A DNA stretch of 64,000 nucleotides from Pseudozobellia sp. WGM2. GTDB taxonomy: Bacteria; Bacteroidota; Bacteroidia; Flavobacteriales; Flavobacteriaceae. The stretch's first letter is position 1. Every line of letters begins with the position of its first letter. The translations under genes and the position numbers were made by a program. Shown one piece after another: positions 27,784 to 38,600 of this stretch. Location of the stretch: the NCBI RefSeq assembly GCF_017810075.1, contig NZ_JADNYK010000004.1:496001-560000 (forward strand), given 5' to 3'. The notes beneath the pieces are model-generated. The model saw only the letters and a list, made by a program, of their open reading frames with translations. It did not search any database and was not told the origin of the DNA.

Positions 27784-28380
27784 ATGTCAAGCAAAGAAAC
27801 CTTTAGTACCCTTCGGATAAAAATTCCAACCGCAGAAAAGTTCAGGAAATTTTCCAAGCAGCTTTTTAAGACCCATTCCGATGCTTTACAAACCATGCTT
27901 GATTTTTTCCATTACAATGAAATTTCACCCTTGGAACGCTTTGGACCCACGGCTAGAACCTTGGAGACGCTAATAAAAAAAAGATTTAATGCGATGGCAG
28001 CTATCATGAAGGAAATGGATAAACGAGGGATAACACCTACCAAGGCCATGATGGAACTACTCTTCGAACATGCCCCTCAACAGAACAAGCCGCAAAAATC
28101 TCCATCATCCAATAAAGGTGATGCGCCCGTTAAGGATGATGCTTTCTTTAAGTCGGCTTTTGAAACCATTGAACTGCAGAAAGCGAATTCACTCATGGAG
28201 CAAAATCTCCAACAATTACAGCAACAGTTTCTGGATACCCTGAAAAAGGTGGAAGTGACCAAATCAAGCTTTGGCAAATCCAAGTTGTACTTAAATATGC
28301 CGATAAGGGAATACGAACAATTAAAAGCATCACTAAAACAGACTGAGCCATGTACATCAGTATTACAAAACAACATTTAG
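27784..28380 (+). CDS. BfmA/BtgA-type mobilization accessory protein
   Basis: DNA-binding helper of the relaxase in Bacteroidota mobilizable elements. The N-terminal part, FSTLRIKIPTAEKFRKFSKQ then THSDALQTMLDFF, looks like a ribbon-helix-helix or related fold and resembles BfmA/BtgA. The C-terminal half is low-complexity and Gln/Lys-rich with a helical segment. It overlaps the relaxase start by 31 nt, which couples their translation. It should bind oriT, expected just upstream. Confidence 0.8.
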   Translation: MSSKETFSTLRIKIPTAEKFRKFSKQLFKTHSDALQTMLDFFHYNEISPLERFGPTARTLETLIKKRFNAMAAIMKEMDKRGITPTKAMMELLFEHAPQQNKPQKSPSSNKGDAPVKDDAFFKSAFETIELQKANSLMEQNLQQLQQQFLDTLKKVEVTKSSFGKSKLYLNMPIREYEQLKASLKQTEPCTSVLQNNI

Positions 28381-29375
28381 GAGACAACTTCTCCCAAAGT
28401 GCTTCTGATTTTATCGACTACCTAGAAAAAGAAAATGAAGGGGTCTTACCTGAAATGCAAGAACCTTTTTTTAATCAAACGACCGACGAAATTCCACCAG
28501 AACAGGTCATCAAAGAAATCGATGGGAATACCGCCAAGCTTAAGAAGGTCGAACCCAAATTTTATTCACTGACCATCAATCCGAGTCAAAGTGAACTAAA
28601 GGCCATAAATAACGACCCTGAACTACTTAAAAAATATGTTAGGGAAGTCATGAAAGATTACGCGGCTTCCTTTCACAGGGACCAACCTGTTACCGTAGAC
28701 GAAATCAAGTACTTCGCAAAAATTGAACACGAGCGAACCTTTAAAGGTTTTGACCGCGAAATCCGGGAAAATCAGCCTTACCGTGCGCAAATCGTAAGAC
28801 TCGAAAATGACATTCGGAAAGTGGAGCGAGGGGAACTCACTGGCAATGTAGCGGCCATGCAAAAAAAAATAGCAAAACTGCAATCTGAAATTCCCCATAA
28901 ACTGCAAGGAAAGCCTATTGAACAGGGCATGAAAAAGCCAGGTTTCCAAACTCACGTGCATATTATCGTAAGCCGAAAGGATGCGAGCAATCGGTATAGC
29001 CTATCCCCAGGAAGCAAATACATGGAATCGGAAAGCAAGTTGAACGGTAAGATTGTCAAGCGCGGTTTCAACCGTGATCTATTCTACAAAAGGGCCGAAA
29101 AAACCTTTGATACCCTATTCGAATACAAACGTAATTTTGTGGAAACTTACGAGGCCAGAAAATCCTATCTCAAAGATCCCCATCAATATTTCGCACACCT
29201 ACTCGGGCTTCCCACGAACGAGCGCAGCGCAGCATTTAAAATTTTGAGCAAAGCCGGGGTACGGGTTCCCCAGGTGAACATTCCTACGAATAAAGTCCAA
29301 ATGGCGCTTAAGACCATCAAACAGTTCAAGAAGGCTATGGACTTGGCCCGGTCATCCAGTTCTATAGGAATCTAA
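28350..29375 (+). CDS. BfmB/DUF5712-type relaxase
   Basis: Probable relaxase of the DUF5712 / MobB kind, the enzyme that nicks oriT. It opens MYISITKQHLGDNFSQSASD, and the metal-binding pair lies in THVHIIVSRKD (His202, His204). A helical charged segment (140-185) precedes that site. The only candidate catalytic tyrosines are near the start (Tyr2) or in YFAKIEHERTF. It sits between the accessory protein and the coupling ATPase, as in Bfm-type mobilization modules. At 341 residues it has no helicase domain. Confidence 0.75.
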   Translation: MYISITKQHLGDNFSQSASDFIDYLEKENEGVLPEMQEPFFNQTTDEIPPEQVIKEIDGNTAKLKKVEPKFYSLTINPSQSELKAINNDPELLKKYVREVMKDYAASFHRDQPVTVDEIKYFAKIEHERTFKGFDREIRENQPYRAQIVRLENDIRKVERGELTGNVAAMQKKIAKLQSEIPHKLQGKPIEQGMKKPGFQTHVHIIVSRKDASNRYSLSPGSKYMESESKLNGKIVKRGFNRDLFYKRAEKTFDTLFEYKRNFVETYEARKSYLKDPHQYFAHLLGLPTNERSAAFKILSKAGVRVPQVNIPTNKVQMALKTIKQFKKAMDLARSSSSIGI

Positions 29376-29387
29376 CAAAATAGGCAA

Positions 29388-30962
29388 ATGCTTTCGACTA
29401 TTCTTCTATATTATGTTTCCGCTTCCGGATTGATTCTCCTTGTGCATCGCTATTACCGCCATGCCTTTCTCAGTCTTGCCATGCTTTTTTTGTACTTGGG
29501 TATTCTGGGTTGTTTTGGAAACAGTTTCCGATACGGCTTATTCTTTTGTTTCCAATGGATTCTGCCTTTGTACGCCATCAGTATGGTTTGTCATGCCGCC
29601 TTAATTGAAAGCGATATGACCAACATGCCTAAAAAATACAATGCCAAGTTTCGGCTTAGAAACGGAATATTCAACATGAAAAACATCCGTAGGGGTGTTT
29701 CGATCATTGGATCAGCAGGAAGCGGTAAAACGGAATCGGTTGTCTTCAATTTTCTCAAACATTTCAACCGGCATTCATTCTGTGGAGTCATTCACGACTA
29801 TAAACATTTTGAGATTACCGAAATGGCCTATCCCTTATTCCAGGATTCGAAAGTTCCTTTTCATATCGTTTCCTTTGATGATATCTATAAACGGGTCAAT
29901 CCCATCGCTCCACGTTATATGGAAGATGAGGAAAGCGTCAATGAAATATCGCGGGTACTATTGGAGAACCTTTTGGAGCAAAAAGAATCGGTCGCCTCGG
30001 GATCTTCCAAGTTTTTCAACGATGCAGTGGAAGGCCTTTTGGGCGGATTGATATGGAGGCTTAAAACGGCACATCCCGATTACTGTACCTTGCCCCATCT
30101 GATCGCGACCTACCAATATCTGGATACCGAACAGCTTGTTGCTTTTCTTAGTTCGGACTTTACTTCAAAAGCCATGGCCGATGCCTTTATTTCCGGAATC
30201 GATTCCGAGCGGCAAACGGCTGGGGTAATGAGTACTTTGGCGAATGCCCTCAAAAAAATCAGTACTCCACGTATCTTTATGACCCTTTCGGCTGATGAAA
30301 TTCCTTTGGATATTAATAATCCGAAGCATCCCTCGGTAATCGCCGTTGTCAACAATCCAAAGTTCGATACGGCATACTCCCCTGTAATCGCTACTATCAT
30401 TCACACCATTACCAAACAAATGAGCGTTCGCAATCGGCTATCTTCCTTCTTCCTTGCGGAGGAAGCCTCCACTTTTCGGTTGTTGAACATGCAACGGATC
30501 CCGGCTACCTTGCGGAGTTATGATATTGCCACGGTTTACGTGCTCCAGGATAAAATTCAAAATGATCTGATGTACGGGGACAAGGCCAGTAAAGCCATAT
30601 TAAGCAATCTCTCCTACCAGTTCTTCGGGAAGGCCAATGACCCCGATACGGCAAAATACTATGAACGCTTTTTTGAAATTATCAAGCAGCCCACCCGAAG
30701 TATCAGTAAGAGCAGCAATTGGAATTTCGATGCACGGATTACTAAAGGGGAAAAGGATGTTAGCAAAATTCGCGCAGATGTTTTTTTCCGATTGAAACGC
30801 GGGGAATTTATAGCCTTTGCCGATGGCAAAGACAAGCGGGTCAAATTTGATAGGCCTGATATAAAACGAGAGCTCCCAAAGCCGGTCTATGCCCAAAACC
30901 ATCCTGAGATTCGCGCCAATTTTCAACGTATACATCTTGAGGTTCGAAGGCTATTCTCCTGA
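29388..30962 (+). CDS. TraG/VirD4-type coupling ATPase (MobC-like)
   Basis: Inner-membrane ATPase that brings the relaxase-DNA complex to the conjugation channel. Two N-terminal hydrophobic stretches (residues 5-30 and 32-70) precede Walker A IIGSAGSGKTES (106-117). A Walker B-like FFLAEEAST and the later motif TVYVLQDKIQNDLMYG follow. At 524 residues it is within range for Bacteroidota coupling proteins. It starts 12 nt after the relaxase stop. The separate VirB4-type TraG at 55497-57923 is a different ATPase. Confidence 0.9.
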   Translation: MLSTILLYYVSASGLILLVHRYYRHAFLSLAMLFLYLGILGCFGNSFRYGLFFCFQWILPLYAISMVCHAALIESDMTNMPKKYNAKFRLRNGIFNMKNIRRGVSIIGSAGSGKTESVVFNFLKHFNRHSFCGVIHDYKHFEITEMAYPLFQDSKVPFHIVSFDDIYKRVNPIAPRYMEDEESVNEISRVLLENLLEQKESVASGSSKFFNDAVEGLLGGLIWRLKTAHPDYCTLPHLIATYQYLDTEQLVAFLSSDFTSKAMADAFISGIDSERQTAGVMSTLANALKKISTPRIFMTLSADEIPLDINNPKHPSVIAVVNNPKFDTAYSPVIATIIHTITKQMSVRNRLSSFFLAEEASTFRLLNMQRIPATLRSYDIATVYVLQDKIQNDLMYGDKASKAILSNLSYQFFGKANDPDTAKYYERFFEIIKQPTRSISKSSNWNFDARITKGEKDVSKIRADVFFRLKRGEFIAFADGKDKRVKFDRPDIKRELPKPVYAQNHPEIRANFQRIHLEVRRLFS

Positions 30963-31058
30963 TGGGAATTGGACCCAACGACATCCAATCAAGATGAAAT
31001 TTTCTTCATTTTGATGGTGAAATTTCGTATATTTAATGGTTAACCCAATCCCTAAATC

Positions 31059-31853
31059 GTGTGGTTTAATCAGGCAAAATGTGATATTTACATGGGTACC
31101 GGAGCCGGCACCAAATTGTTGAAGGAAATCGGAAATGCCCAACATTCCGTGAAAATTTCCTCGCCCTACCTATCCCCTAAAATGGTCGATGAATTGGTTT
31201 GGTTACATAAAAAAGGCATAAAGGTCACCTTGATTACCTCCGATAAATTTGACAGTAGAAGTTATCGCCAGGAAAAGAGTATTCAGCCATTGGTGGTTCA
31301 GAACCGGCATTTAAATGAGAGTGCTAACAGAATCAGAAAACGATGGCTGTTCACCCAAAAAGTATTGATAGTTGGCATTATTGCCTTAACTCTATTTCTA
31401 GTTGTATTAACCATATTATCGTACGATTCAGCATATATCTACGGACTAGGCATTGCTCTCCTCCTTTTTTTGTGCTCCAGATATGCGAGGAGAAAAACTA
31501 AGAATATCAAAATTTATTCGTATACTTATTCATCGCTTTTTCCATTTAAAGTTTTCGTTGCCCCGGATTCTTACCAAATCAATGATATGTTTATCCATGG
31601 TAAAATCTATATAATCGATGGTCGTACGGCTTATTTGGGTTCGTTGAACTTTACGGAGAGCGGTACCAAATACAACTACGAAACTAGAATTCGAGTTACC
31701 GATATTGAAGCCGTTAGACAAATTGAGGAAGAATTTGATGTCTTATATGACCATCCCGATTTGGCTTTTTTTGGTATTGAAGAATGGGGCAAATCAATTT
31801 ATGCTGAACCTATTAATCAAAGTTCTTCGGAATTAAGAGTAACTTTTAGTTGA
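31059..31853 (+). CDS. membrane PLD-like protein with one HKD motif
   Basis: Phospholipase-D superfamily fold split by a membrane hairpin. The first half, residues 8-60 (CDIYMGTGAGTKLLKEI), has no HKD signature. Two TM segments near 105-145 follow, then the second half with the full HKD block HGKIYIIDGRTAYLGSLNF. The gene begins at a GTG (31059); ATG at 31092 is an alternative but would cut into the first fold. Such single-HKD proteins may dimerise into an active site or be structural. It ends the plus-strand mobilization run; its role in transfer is not known. Confidence 0.75.
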   Translation: MWFNQAKCDIYMGTGAGTKLLKEIGNAQHSVKISSPYLSPKMVDELVWLHKKGIKVTLITSDKFDSRSYRQEKSIQPLVVQNRHLNESANRIRKRWLFTQKVLIVGIIALTLFLVVLTILSYDSAYIYGLGIALLLFLCSRYARRKTKNIKIYSYTYSSLFPFKVFVAPDSYQINDMFIHGKIYIIDGRTAYLGSLNFTESGTKYNYETRIRVTDIEAVRQIEEEFDVLYDHPDLAFFGIEEWGKSIYAEPINQSSSELRVTFS

Positions 31854-31992
31854 TTTTTAGTGTTCCTTAAAAGGTAAATTAAGGGGACTATTAAATGAGA
31901 CCGCAATTGAGACCTTTGATTACCAGGTTCTAAAGAGTAGGCAAACTGTCTTATTAATCGGCCAATTTTTGGAACTTGGTTAAAAGCGTGTA

Positions 31993-33960
31993 TTACGCCC
32001 ACTTCATCTTTTGTAACCGTACCGCATTAAGAATAGCCAATAGAGCCACCCCCACATCGGCAAAAACGGCTTCCCACATGGTAGCTAATCCACCTGCGCC
32101 AAGAATAAGCACGATAATTTTTACACCAAAGGCCAAACCGATATTCTGCCAAACAATGCTTCGGGTAGAACGCCCAATTTTGACCGCCCTTGCAATCTTG
32201 CTCGGTTGGTCAGTCTGGATGATGACATCAGCTGTTTCGATTGCTACATCACTGCCCAGACCGCCCATTGCGATCCCTACATCGCTGGCGGCAAGTACTG
32301 GAGCATCGTTGATACCGTCGCCCATAAAAGCTACCGTAGTATCAGGTTGTTTCTTGAGTTCTTCGACCTCGTTCAGTTTATCTTCGGGTAGCAGACCGCC
32401 TTTTGCCCAATCGATGTTGAGTTCCTTGGAAATCTGTTGGGTAATGGAATCCTTATCGCCGGATAACATGATGATCTTGGAAATACCAGCTTCCCTTATT
32501 TGCTGTATGGCTTGGTGCGCATCTTCCTTAAGCTCATCGGCAATAGTCACGTAACCAGCGAATTTCCCATCAATAGCAACCATCACTATTGATTCTACAA
32601 TGCTGTCGGTTTCAGAAGGTACTTCGATGCTGTTTGAGGTCATCAAGGCTTTGTTTCCGACCAAAACAGTTCTTCCGTTAACAGTTCCTTTTAGGCCCTT
32701 TCCAGCGACTTCGGAAACTTCGGTCGCTTCCAAATCTGCACCATCTGCCTTGTACTCCAAAATTGCCTTTGCGATGGGATGGGTGGACTGTTCTTCCATG
32801 GCCATCAGGTATTGCATAAATTCGGCTTCCGCAAAAGCAGACTTGTTGACCACTTCCTTAATTTTGAAGACCCCTTTGGTCACTGTTCCCGTTTTGTCCA
32901 TTACCACGGTGTTTATTTTGGTCATTGCATCGAGAAAGGATGCGCCTTTGAACAGAATACCATTGCGCGATGCCGCACCTAGACCACCGAAATACCCCAA
33001 TGGAATGGAAATGACCAATGCACAAGGACAGGAAATCACAAGGAATATTAATGCTCTATACAGCCAATCCCGAAATATATAATCATCAACAAAAAAATAG
33101 GGCAAGAATGTAAGACCGATAGCTAGGAAAACAACGATAGGTGTATAAATTCGCGCAAACTTTCTGATAAATAGCTCCGTTTTGGACTTTCGTGCGGTAG
33201 CGTTCTGTACCATATCCAAAATTCGTGCTATGGAACTATCCTTGAATTCCTTGGTCGTTTCCACTTCGATGACCCCATCGAGGTTGATGCTACCGGCAAA
33301 GACCTTTTCATCCTTTGCAATGGTAGCGGGTTTGCTTTCGCCTGTAATGGCCGCTGTATTTAGCGACGCTTTTTCAGATAAAAGAATGCCATCCAAAGGA
33401 ATTTTTTCGCCCACACGCACCTGTATCTTTTCTCCAATTTCCACGGTTTCGGGATTGACGGAAACAAAGTCGCCGTCACGAAATACCAAAGCTTCGTCCG
33501 GTCGTGCGTCCAGCAAAGCCTTGATGTTTCCCTTCGCCCGATTTACCGCAGCGTTCTGAAACAATTCGCCCACTGCATAGAATAGCATCACGGCCACACC
33601 TTCTGGATATTCGCCTATGGCAAATGCCCCCAAAGTGGCAATTGACATCAAGAAAAACTCCGTAAAGAAGTCGCCTTTTAAGATGCTGTTCCAACCTTCC
33701 TTAATGACAGGAAACCCAACGGGAATGTAGGCAGCCGTGTACCATACGATTCTGACCCATCCCTTAAAGAATGGAACGGCATCGAAGTAGTCAACGGCAA
33801 TACCCGCAATGAGCATTACAAAGCTGAAAATGGCAGGTAGATAGGTTCTGAAATTGGATGCTGCTTCCGGACTGCTGTGGTTGTGCCCGTCATCGTGACT
33901 GTGCTCGCCCTGGTGTTCTTTAGGGTCTAAGTCACGTAAGTTTACTTTTTTCTTTTTCAT
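31993..33960 (-). CDS. Zn/Cd-type P1B ATPase (ZntA-like)
   Basis: Heavy-metal exporting P-type ATPase. It has the metal-transport motif SCPCALVIS in the sixth TM, the phosphorylation motif DKTGT, the actuator TGES and the hinge GDGINDAPVL. The last TM pair carries ADVGVALLAILNAVRL with an Asp, which points to Zn/Cd/Pb (P1B-2) rather than Cu. The N-terminus is short and His-rich (EHQGEHSHDDGHNH) with no HMA domain. I chose Met at 33960 because it leaves the fur stop clear; an ATG at 34017 would overlap it. It lies downstream of fur in the same direction and is probably controlled by it. Confidence 0.9.
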   Translation of the reverse strand: MKKKKVNLRDLDPKEHQGEHSHDDGHNHSSPEAASNFRTYLPAIFSFVMLIAGIAVDYFDAVPFFKGWVRIVWYTAAYIPVGFPVIKEGWNSILKGDFFTEFFLMSIATLGAFAIGEYPEGVAVMLFYAVGELFQNAAVNRAKGNIKALLDARPDEALVFRDGDFVSVNPETVEIGEKIQVRVGEKIPLDGILLSEKASLNTAAITGESKPATIAKDEKVFAGSINLDGVIEVETTKEFKDSSIARILDMVQNATARKSKTELFIRKFARIYTPIVVFLAIGLTFLPYFFVDDYIFRDWLYRALIFLVISCPCALVISIPLGYFGGLGAASRNGILFKGASFLDAMTKINTVVMDKTGTVTKGVFKIKEVVNKSAFAEAEFMQYLMAMEEQSTHPIAKAILEYKADGADLEATEVSEVAGKGLKGTVNGRTVLVGNKALMTSNSIEVPSETDSIVESIVMVAIDGKFAGYVTIADELKEDAHQAIQQIREAGISKIIMLSGDKDSITQQISKELNIDWAKGGLLPEDKLNEVEELKKQPDTTVAFMGDGINDAPVLAASDVGIAMGGLGSDVAIETADVIIQTDQPSKIARAVKIGRSTRSIVWQNIGLAFGVKIIVLILGAGGLATMWEAVFADVGVALLAILNAVRLQKMKWA

Positions 33961-34001
33961 AGGTGCAATTTCCAAATTTGTTAAATGCAACGGAAGTGCA
34001 T

Positions 34002-34418
34002 TTATTGTCCGCTGCATTTCTCACAAATTCCTTTCAGAACCAAATTCGCATCTTCCGCAATGTACCCGTCCGGAAGGTTGATATGGGGAATTTTATGTTC
34101 CGTCAAACAAACGGTCTCATCGCAATTATTGCAATGAAAATGCAGGTGCAAATCCTGTTCGAGTTCGCAATTGCACCCTGGTTCGCACAGGGCATATTTC
34201 TGTATTCCAGTGCCGTCGTCTATTTGATGTACTACGCCTTTATCCTCAAAGGTTTTCAGGGTACGATATAAAGTTGTCCTGTCAGCTTTCGCGAAAGCGG
34301 TCTCAATATCCGTTAACGAAGTCGCTGCTTCTTTTTCTGCTAAATACTTATAAATCAATATTCGCATTGCAGTAGGACGAACGCCATTTTCGGTAAGCCT
34401 TTGTTCTATTTCTTTCAT
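34002..34418 (-). CDS. Fur-family metal-dependent repressor
   Basis: Dimeric Fur/Zur-type repressor of 138 residues. The winged-helix part has ENGVRPTAMRILIYKYL and KADRTTLYRTLKTF. The metal-binding part has HLHFHCNNCDETV and ends with a CEKC pair that usually holds a structural zinc. Its place between the CzcB adaptor and the zinc-type ATPase indicates regulation of this cluster, probably in response to zinc; the actual metal is unproven. Confidence 0.9.
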   Translation of the reverse strand: MKEIEQRLTENGVRPTAMRILIYKYLAEKEAATSLTDIETAFAKADRTTLYRTLKTFEDKGVVHQIDDGTGIQKYALCEPGCNCELEQDLHLHFHCNNCDETVCLTEHKIPHINLPDGYIAEDANLVLKGICEKCSGQ

Positions 34419-34440
34419 TTTTTAGTAGTGTTTATCAATA

Positions 34441-35640
34441 TCAATGTCCCTCTTCGGATTCCCCTTTTTTCAGCTCTGCCATTAAGTAATATGCATTATT
34501 AAACGCAAATTTGACATTCGGTGCAACTTTTGATAAAAAGTTTACTGCAATCCATTCCCCATCTTGGGTACCCTTTGTAATTTCAATGGGCGTAAACGCC
34601 CAATTATCGGTTTCCTCTTTAGCTGAAAAAACAAAAAACCTATTGCCGTCAGCGGCTATGGCACTTTCGGGCAATGCGAATGTTTTTGTATTGTCCGTTT
34701 GAATCCGCCCCTGAATATACATTCCGGGTATCAAGTTGCCTTCCTTGTTCTCGATTTCTGCGTGGACGTGAATCGCTTTTGGATTCTGCTCAAAAGTCTT
34801 TCCTACGGAATAGATTTCCGCAGTAAGTTCTTTACCGGGAATGGATTGGACATTGAAAATGACTTTCTGCCCTTCCTTAACCTTGTGCACATCCTTTTCA
34901 AAAACCATCAGGTCGGCGTGTACGTGGTGTGTGTCTACGATTTCCATTAGGTCGGTCTGGGGTTCTACATACTGGCCTGTTTTGATTGCTACCTTTTCAA
35001 CAAACCCTTCAATGGGACTTCTGAGTGCCACCCGCTGATAAATTGTTCCACTTCTTACACCGGATGCACTGATGTTCAACTGTTGCAGTTGCGCTTCAAG
35101 ACCGCTGGCCATACTTCGGGATGCCTGATATTCTGCTTCCGCCTTCTGAAAATTGGCACCGCTGCCCACACCTGCATCATAAAGGGTTTGTTGTCGTTCA
35201 TATTCCTTTTTAAGAAACTGGCTGTTACTGTGGGCATTTAGGTAATCCGTCTGTTTTTGGATGATGTTGGGATGCGATAGGTAGGCGACCGTTTGTCCTT
35301 TATTGACATTATCGCCCTCGATGACCTCGATGGACACCACATTTGCACCCACCACCGTTGTGATGGTGGCCTCGTTCTGTGGCGGAACCTCCAGTTGACC
35401 GTTGGCTTTTACATACCCGCTCATATTTCGCATTTGCAACGTGTCGATTTGCATTTGTAGGGCATCGAACTGTTTGGCCGTAAGCATCACTTCCTCAGCT
35501 TCGCCTTTGGAATGTTCATTTTCCATTTCGGAATTTCCCTCTTTATTCTCTGCGGCTTCGCTGTTGGAATTGCCACAAGAGGTCAACCCTAGGAGCATCA
35601 TCAATAGACCTATAGCCGTGTATTTAGATAGATTTTTCAT
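34441..35640 (-). CDS. RND periplasmic adaptor, CzcB type
   Basis: Membrane-fusion protein linking the RND pump to the outer-membrane channel. A lipoprotein signal ends in LLGLTSCGNSNS. An acidic, His-containing linker (EHSKGEAEEV) follows, then a barrel-sandwich domain (INKGQTVAYLSHPNII), an alpha-helical hairpin (about residues 115-190) and the beta-barrel. At 399 residues it is typical. It begins 1 nt after the CzcA-TolC fusion stop and they are certainly co-transcribed. Substrate inferred from the CzcA type: Zn, Co, Cd. Confidence 0.9.
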   Translation of the reverse strand: MKNLSKYTAIGLLMMLLGLTSCGNSNSEAAENKEGNSEMENEHSKGEAEEVMLTAKQFDALQMQIDTLQMRNMSGYVKANGQLEVPPQNEATITTVVGANVVSIEVIEGDNVNKGQTVAYLSHPNIIQKQTDYLNAHSNSQFLKKEYERQQTLYDAGVGSGANFQKAEAEYQASRSMASGLEAQLQQLNISASGVRSGTIYQRVALRSPIEGFVEKVAIKTGQYVEPQTDLMEIVDTHHVHADLMVFEKDVHKVKEGQKVIFNVQSIPGKELTAEIYSVGKTFEQNPKAIHVHAEIENKEGNLIPGMYIQGRIQTDNTKTFALPESAIAADGNRFFVFSAKEETDNWAFTPIEITKGTQDGEWIAVNFLSKVAPNVKFAFNNAYYLMAELKKGESEEGH

Positions 35641-35641
35641 T

Positions 35642-38600
35642 TTATTGTTTGAAATATTGTAGTTCGAAAACTGATTTTAGATAATTGTCGAGCGAATCCA
35701 GCGCATCCATTTCGGTCTGTATGGCATCCCGTATGATTTGGGTAAAAGCCGCATAATCGACCGCACCTTCCCTATAGGCCAGCAATGCGCCTTCGCGTTG
35801 CTCTTTGGCAAGCGGCAATGCCTTATTCTTGTAAAATTGCCAAGATGCTTCCCACTTTTGATAGGCTTGTATGGATTGCCGATATTCCGATTGCAACTGC
35901 CGTTTTGCAAATTCTGCGTTGGTCTTGGCGATTTCGCTGTCTAATTTGGCTGCCTTGGCCTGACTGCGTTCCGTACCTGAAAATAGCGGAAGGGAAATTC
36001 CTGCCTGATAGGTGTAAAATCCGCTGCTTCCGTTCACTTGTTGCAATCCTCCCTGAAGGTTGAGGTTGGGCAACAAATCGGAACGGGCTGCTTTATAGTT
36101 GGCTTCGGCTTCGTCGATTCGCTTTTGCGAAAGTTCCAGTTCGGGATGATTTTCTATACGTGCGGGTATTCCCAGCACCGCCACTTCACTTTCGTCTAGG
36201 GTGTCGGGAACTGTATAATATATGTCCGAAACCAACCAAAGATTGAGTTTTTGAAGTGCAATGGCATAGTCGCTTTCGGCCTGTTGCAGTTTATTGTTGA
36301 TTTGCAATGCCTGATTGGTCGCTGATGAATATTCCAATCGTGAAATGGCCTCGACCTCATAATTCAATTCGATGGCTTTTTCAAACTGCGAATAGATGGA
36401 ATTCAACTCGCGGTACAGTTCAAATTTCCGTCGTTGCTGATACGCTTGCGACCACGCCTTTTTGACCTCTTGTTCCACTTGCAGTCCGGTTAGGTCAAGA
36501 GCGGTTTCCGCCAAGGCGATGCGCTGTTTCTGCAAACGCTTCTTTGCACCGATGCCGAACAGATTGATATTCTGCTGACCTACGCCCACCACAGTGTAAA
36601 TTCCCTGACCGTCGCCGACTTCTTCCCCACCTGTGAAAACTTGTGTGTTCCCTAAATCATACGCTGTACCTTTTAGGGCATTCTGCTTTTGGATTTCCAA
36701 CTGTTTTGTTTTCAAAAGTGGATAATTTTCTTTGGAAATTTCCACTGCTCTTTCCAGTGATACAATGGGTAGCGAATCTTGCGATTGTATTTCTTGCGCT
36801 TTCGCAAAAGTGGAAGTAAAAAGCAAGCACACCATTGCCGTTGCGGTTACGAATTTAGGATTGATTTTCGTCTTACGTTCCGAACGTTTTTCGACCCATT
36901 GATAAAAGATGGGCAGGATAAAGAGCGTCAAGAGCGTAGAGGTTATCAATCCACCGATGACCACGGTGGCCAAAGGTCGCTGTACTTCAGCCCCTGCGGA
37001 TGCAGAAATGGCCATTGGAAGGAAACCTAAAATATCGGTAAAGGCCGTAAGCATAATAGGGCGTATCCTGCGTTTTGTTCCTTCCACGATACGGTCTTTC
37101 AAGTTGGTCACACCTTCCTCTTTCAGCTCATTGAGTCCGCTTATCATTACCAAACCGTTCAGCACGGCAACACCGAACAATACGATAAAGCCGACCCCTG
37201 CGGAAATGCTAAAGGGCATATCCCTGAGCCATAGTGCAAACACACCACCTATGGTGGCCATCGGGATAGCCAGATAGATCATCAAGGTCTGCGGAAAGGA
37301 TTTTAGGGCAAAGTAAATCAGGATGAATATGAGGAACAGTGCGATGGGCACTACGGTCTGCAACCGATTGCTGGCACGCTCCAAATTTTCGAATGCACCC
37401 CCATAGCGGATAAAATATCCCGGTGGCAGATCAAGGTTTGCATCAAGCTTGACTTTAATCTCATTGACCAACGATTCCACATCGCGTCCACGTACATTTA
37501 CGCCTACGTAGGTTCTGCGGTTGGTGTTGTCACGGCTTATCTGCATCGGTCCCGGTGTGTACTCGATCGCGGCAAGTTCTTGAAGCGGTATCTGTGAACC
37601 GTTCGGTAAATTGATGAACAGATTCCTGATGTCGTTGATATCCGTACGGTTCTGCTCGTTGAGCCTAACGACCAAATCGAAACGCTTTTCGCCCTCAAAG
37701 ATGATCCCTGCATATCCTCCGGCAAAAGCGGATTGGACTATCATATTGAGTTGGTCAATGCTCACGCCGTATTGTGCCAGTTTATCACGATTGTACCTTA
37801 TGGTCATCTGCGGTAAACCTGAGGTGGCTTCCGCCCTCATATCGCCTATGCCTTCGGTACCTGCCATGATTTTGGTAATCTCATCCGTTTTGGCTGCAAG
37901 TACATCGATATCCTCGCCATAAATTTTAATGGCCACATCCTCACGAATGCCCTCCAACAACTCATTGAAACGCATTTCGATAGGTTGGGTAAACTCATAA
38001 TTGACACCTGGTAGTATACTTACGGCATCCTTCATCTTATCGATAAGTTCGTCCTTTGATTCAGCGGATACCCATTCGTCCTGTGGTTTAAGTATGACGA
38101 ATACATCGGCAAAGTCCATCGGCATCGGGTCGGTAGGAACTTCGGCGACACCGATACGACTCACAATTTTTTCCACTTCGGGAAATTCGGCCTTTACGAT
38201 ACGCTCTATTTTGGTAGTGGTTTCAATCGTCTCGCTGAGCGAACTACCGGGTTTAAGAATAGCGTGAAAGGCAATATCGCCCTCATCCAATTGTGGTATG
38301 AATTCGCCGCCCATTTTCATAAACGTGAAAACGGCCACCGCAAATATGGCAATGGCAATTCCTACGACCCACTTTCCTTTTTTCAACGCGCGTGTCAATA
38401 ATGGTTCATAGTTGCGCTGTACCCAAAAAACAAAACGGTCGCCCCACGATTTTTTTTCGTTTTTAGGTGGCTTCAGAAACAGGGCGGACATCATTGGCAC
38501 ATAGGTCAGGCATAAAAACATTGCCCCTATCATCGCAAAGATGAATGTAAGTGCCATTGGCCGGAACATCTTTCCTTCAACACCTTCCAATGCTAGAATG

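Noticed and set aside
31993-34017. Upstream start at 34017 for the Zn/Cd-type ATPase
   Set aside because: It would overlap the fur stop and add 19 atypical residues; the Met at 33960 with the His-rich lead fits better.
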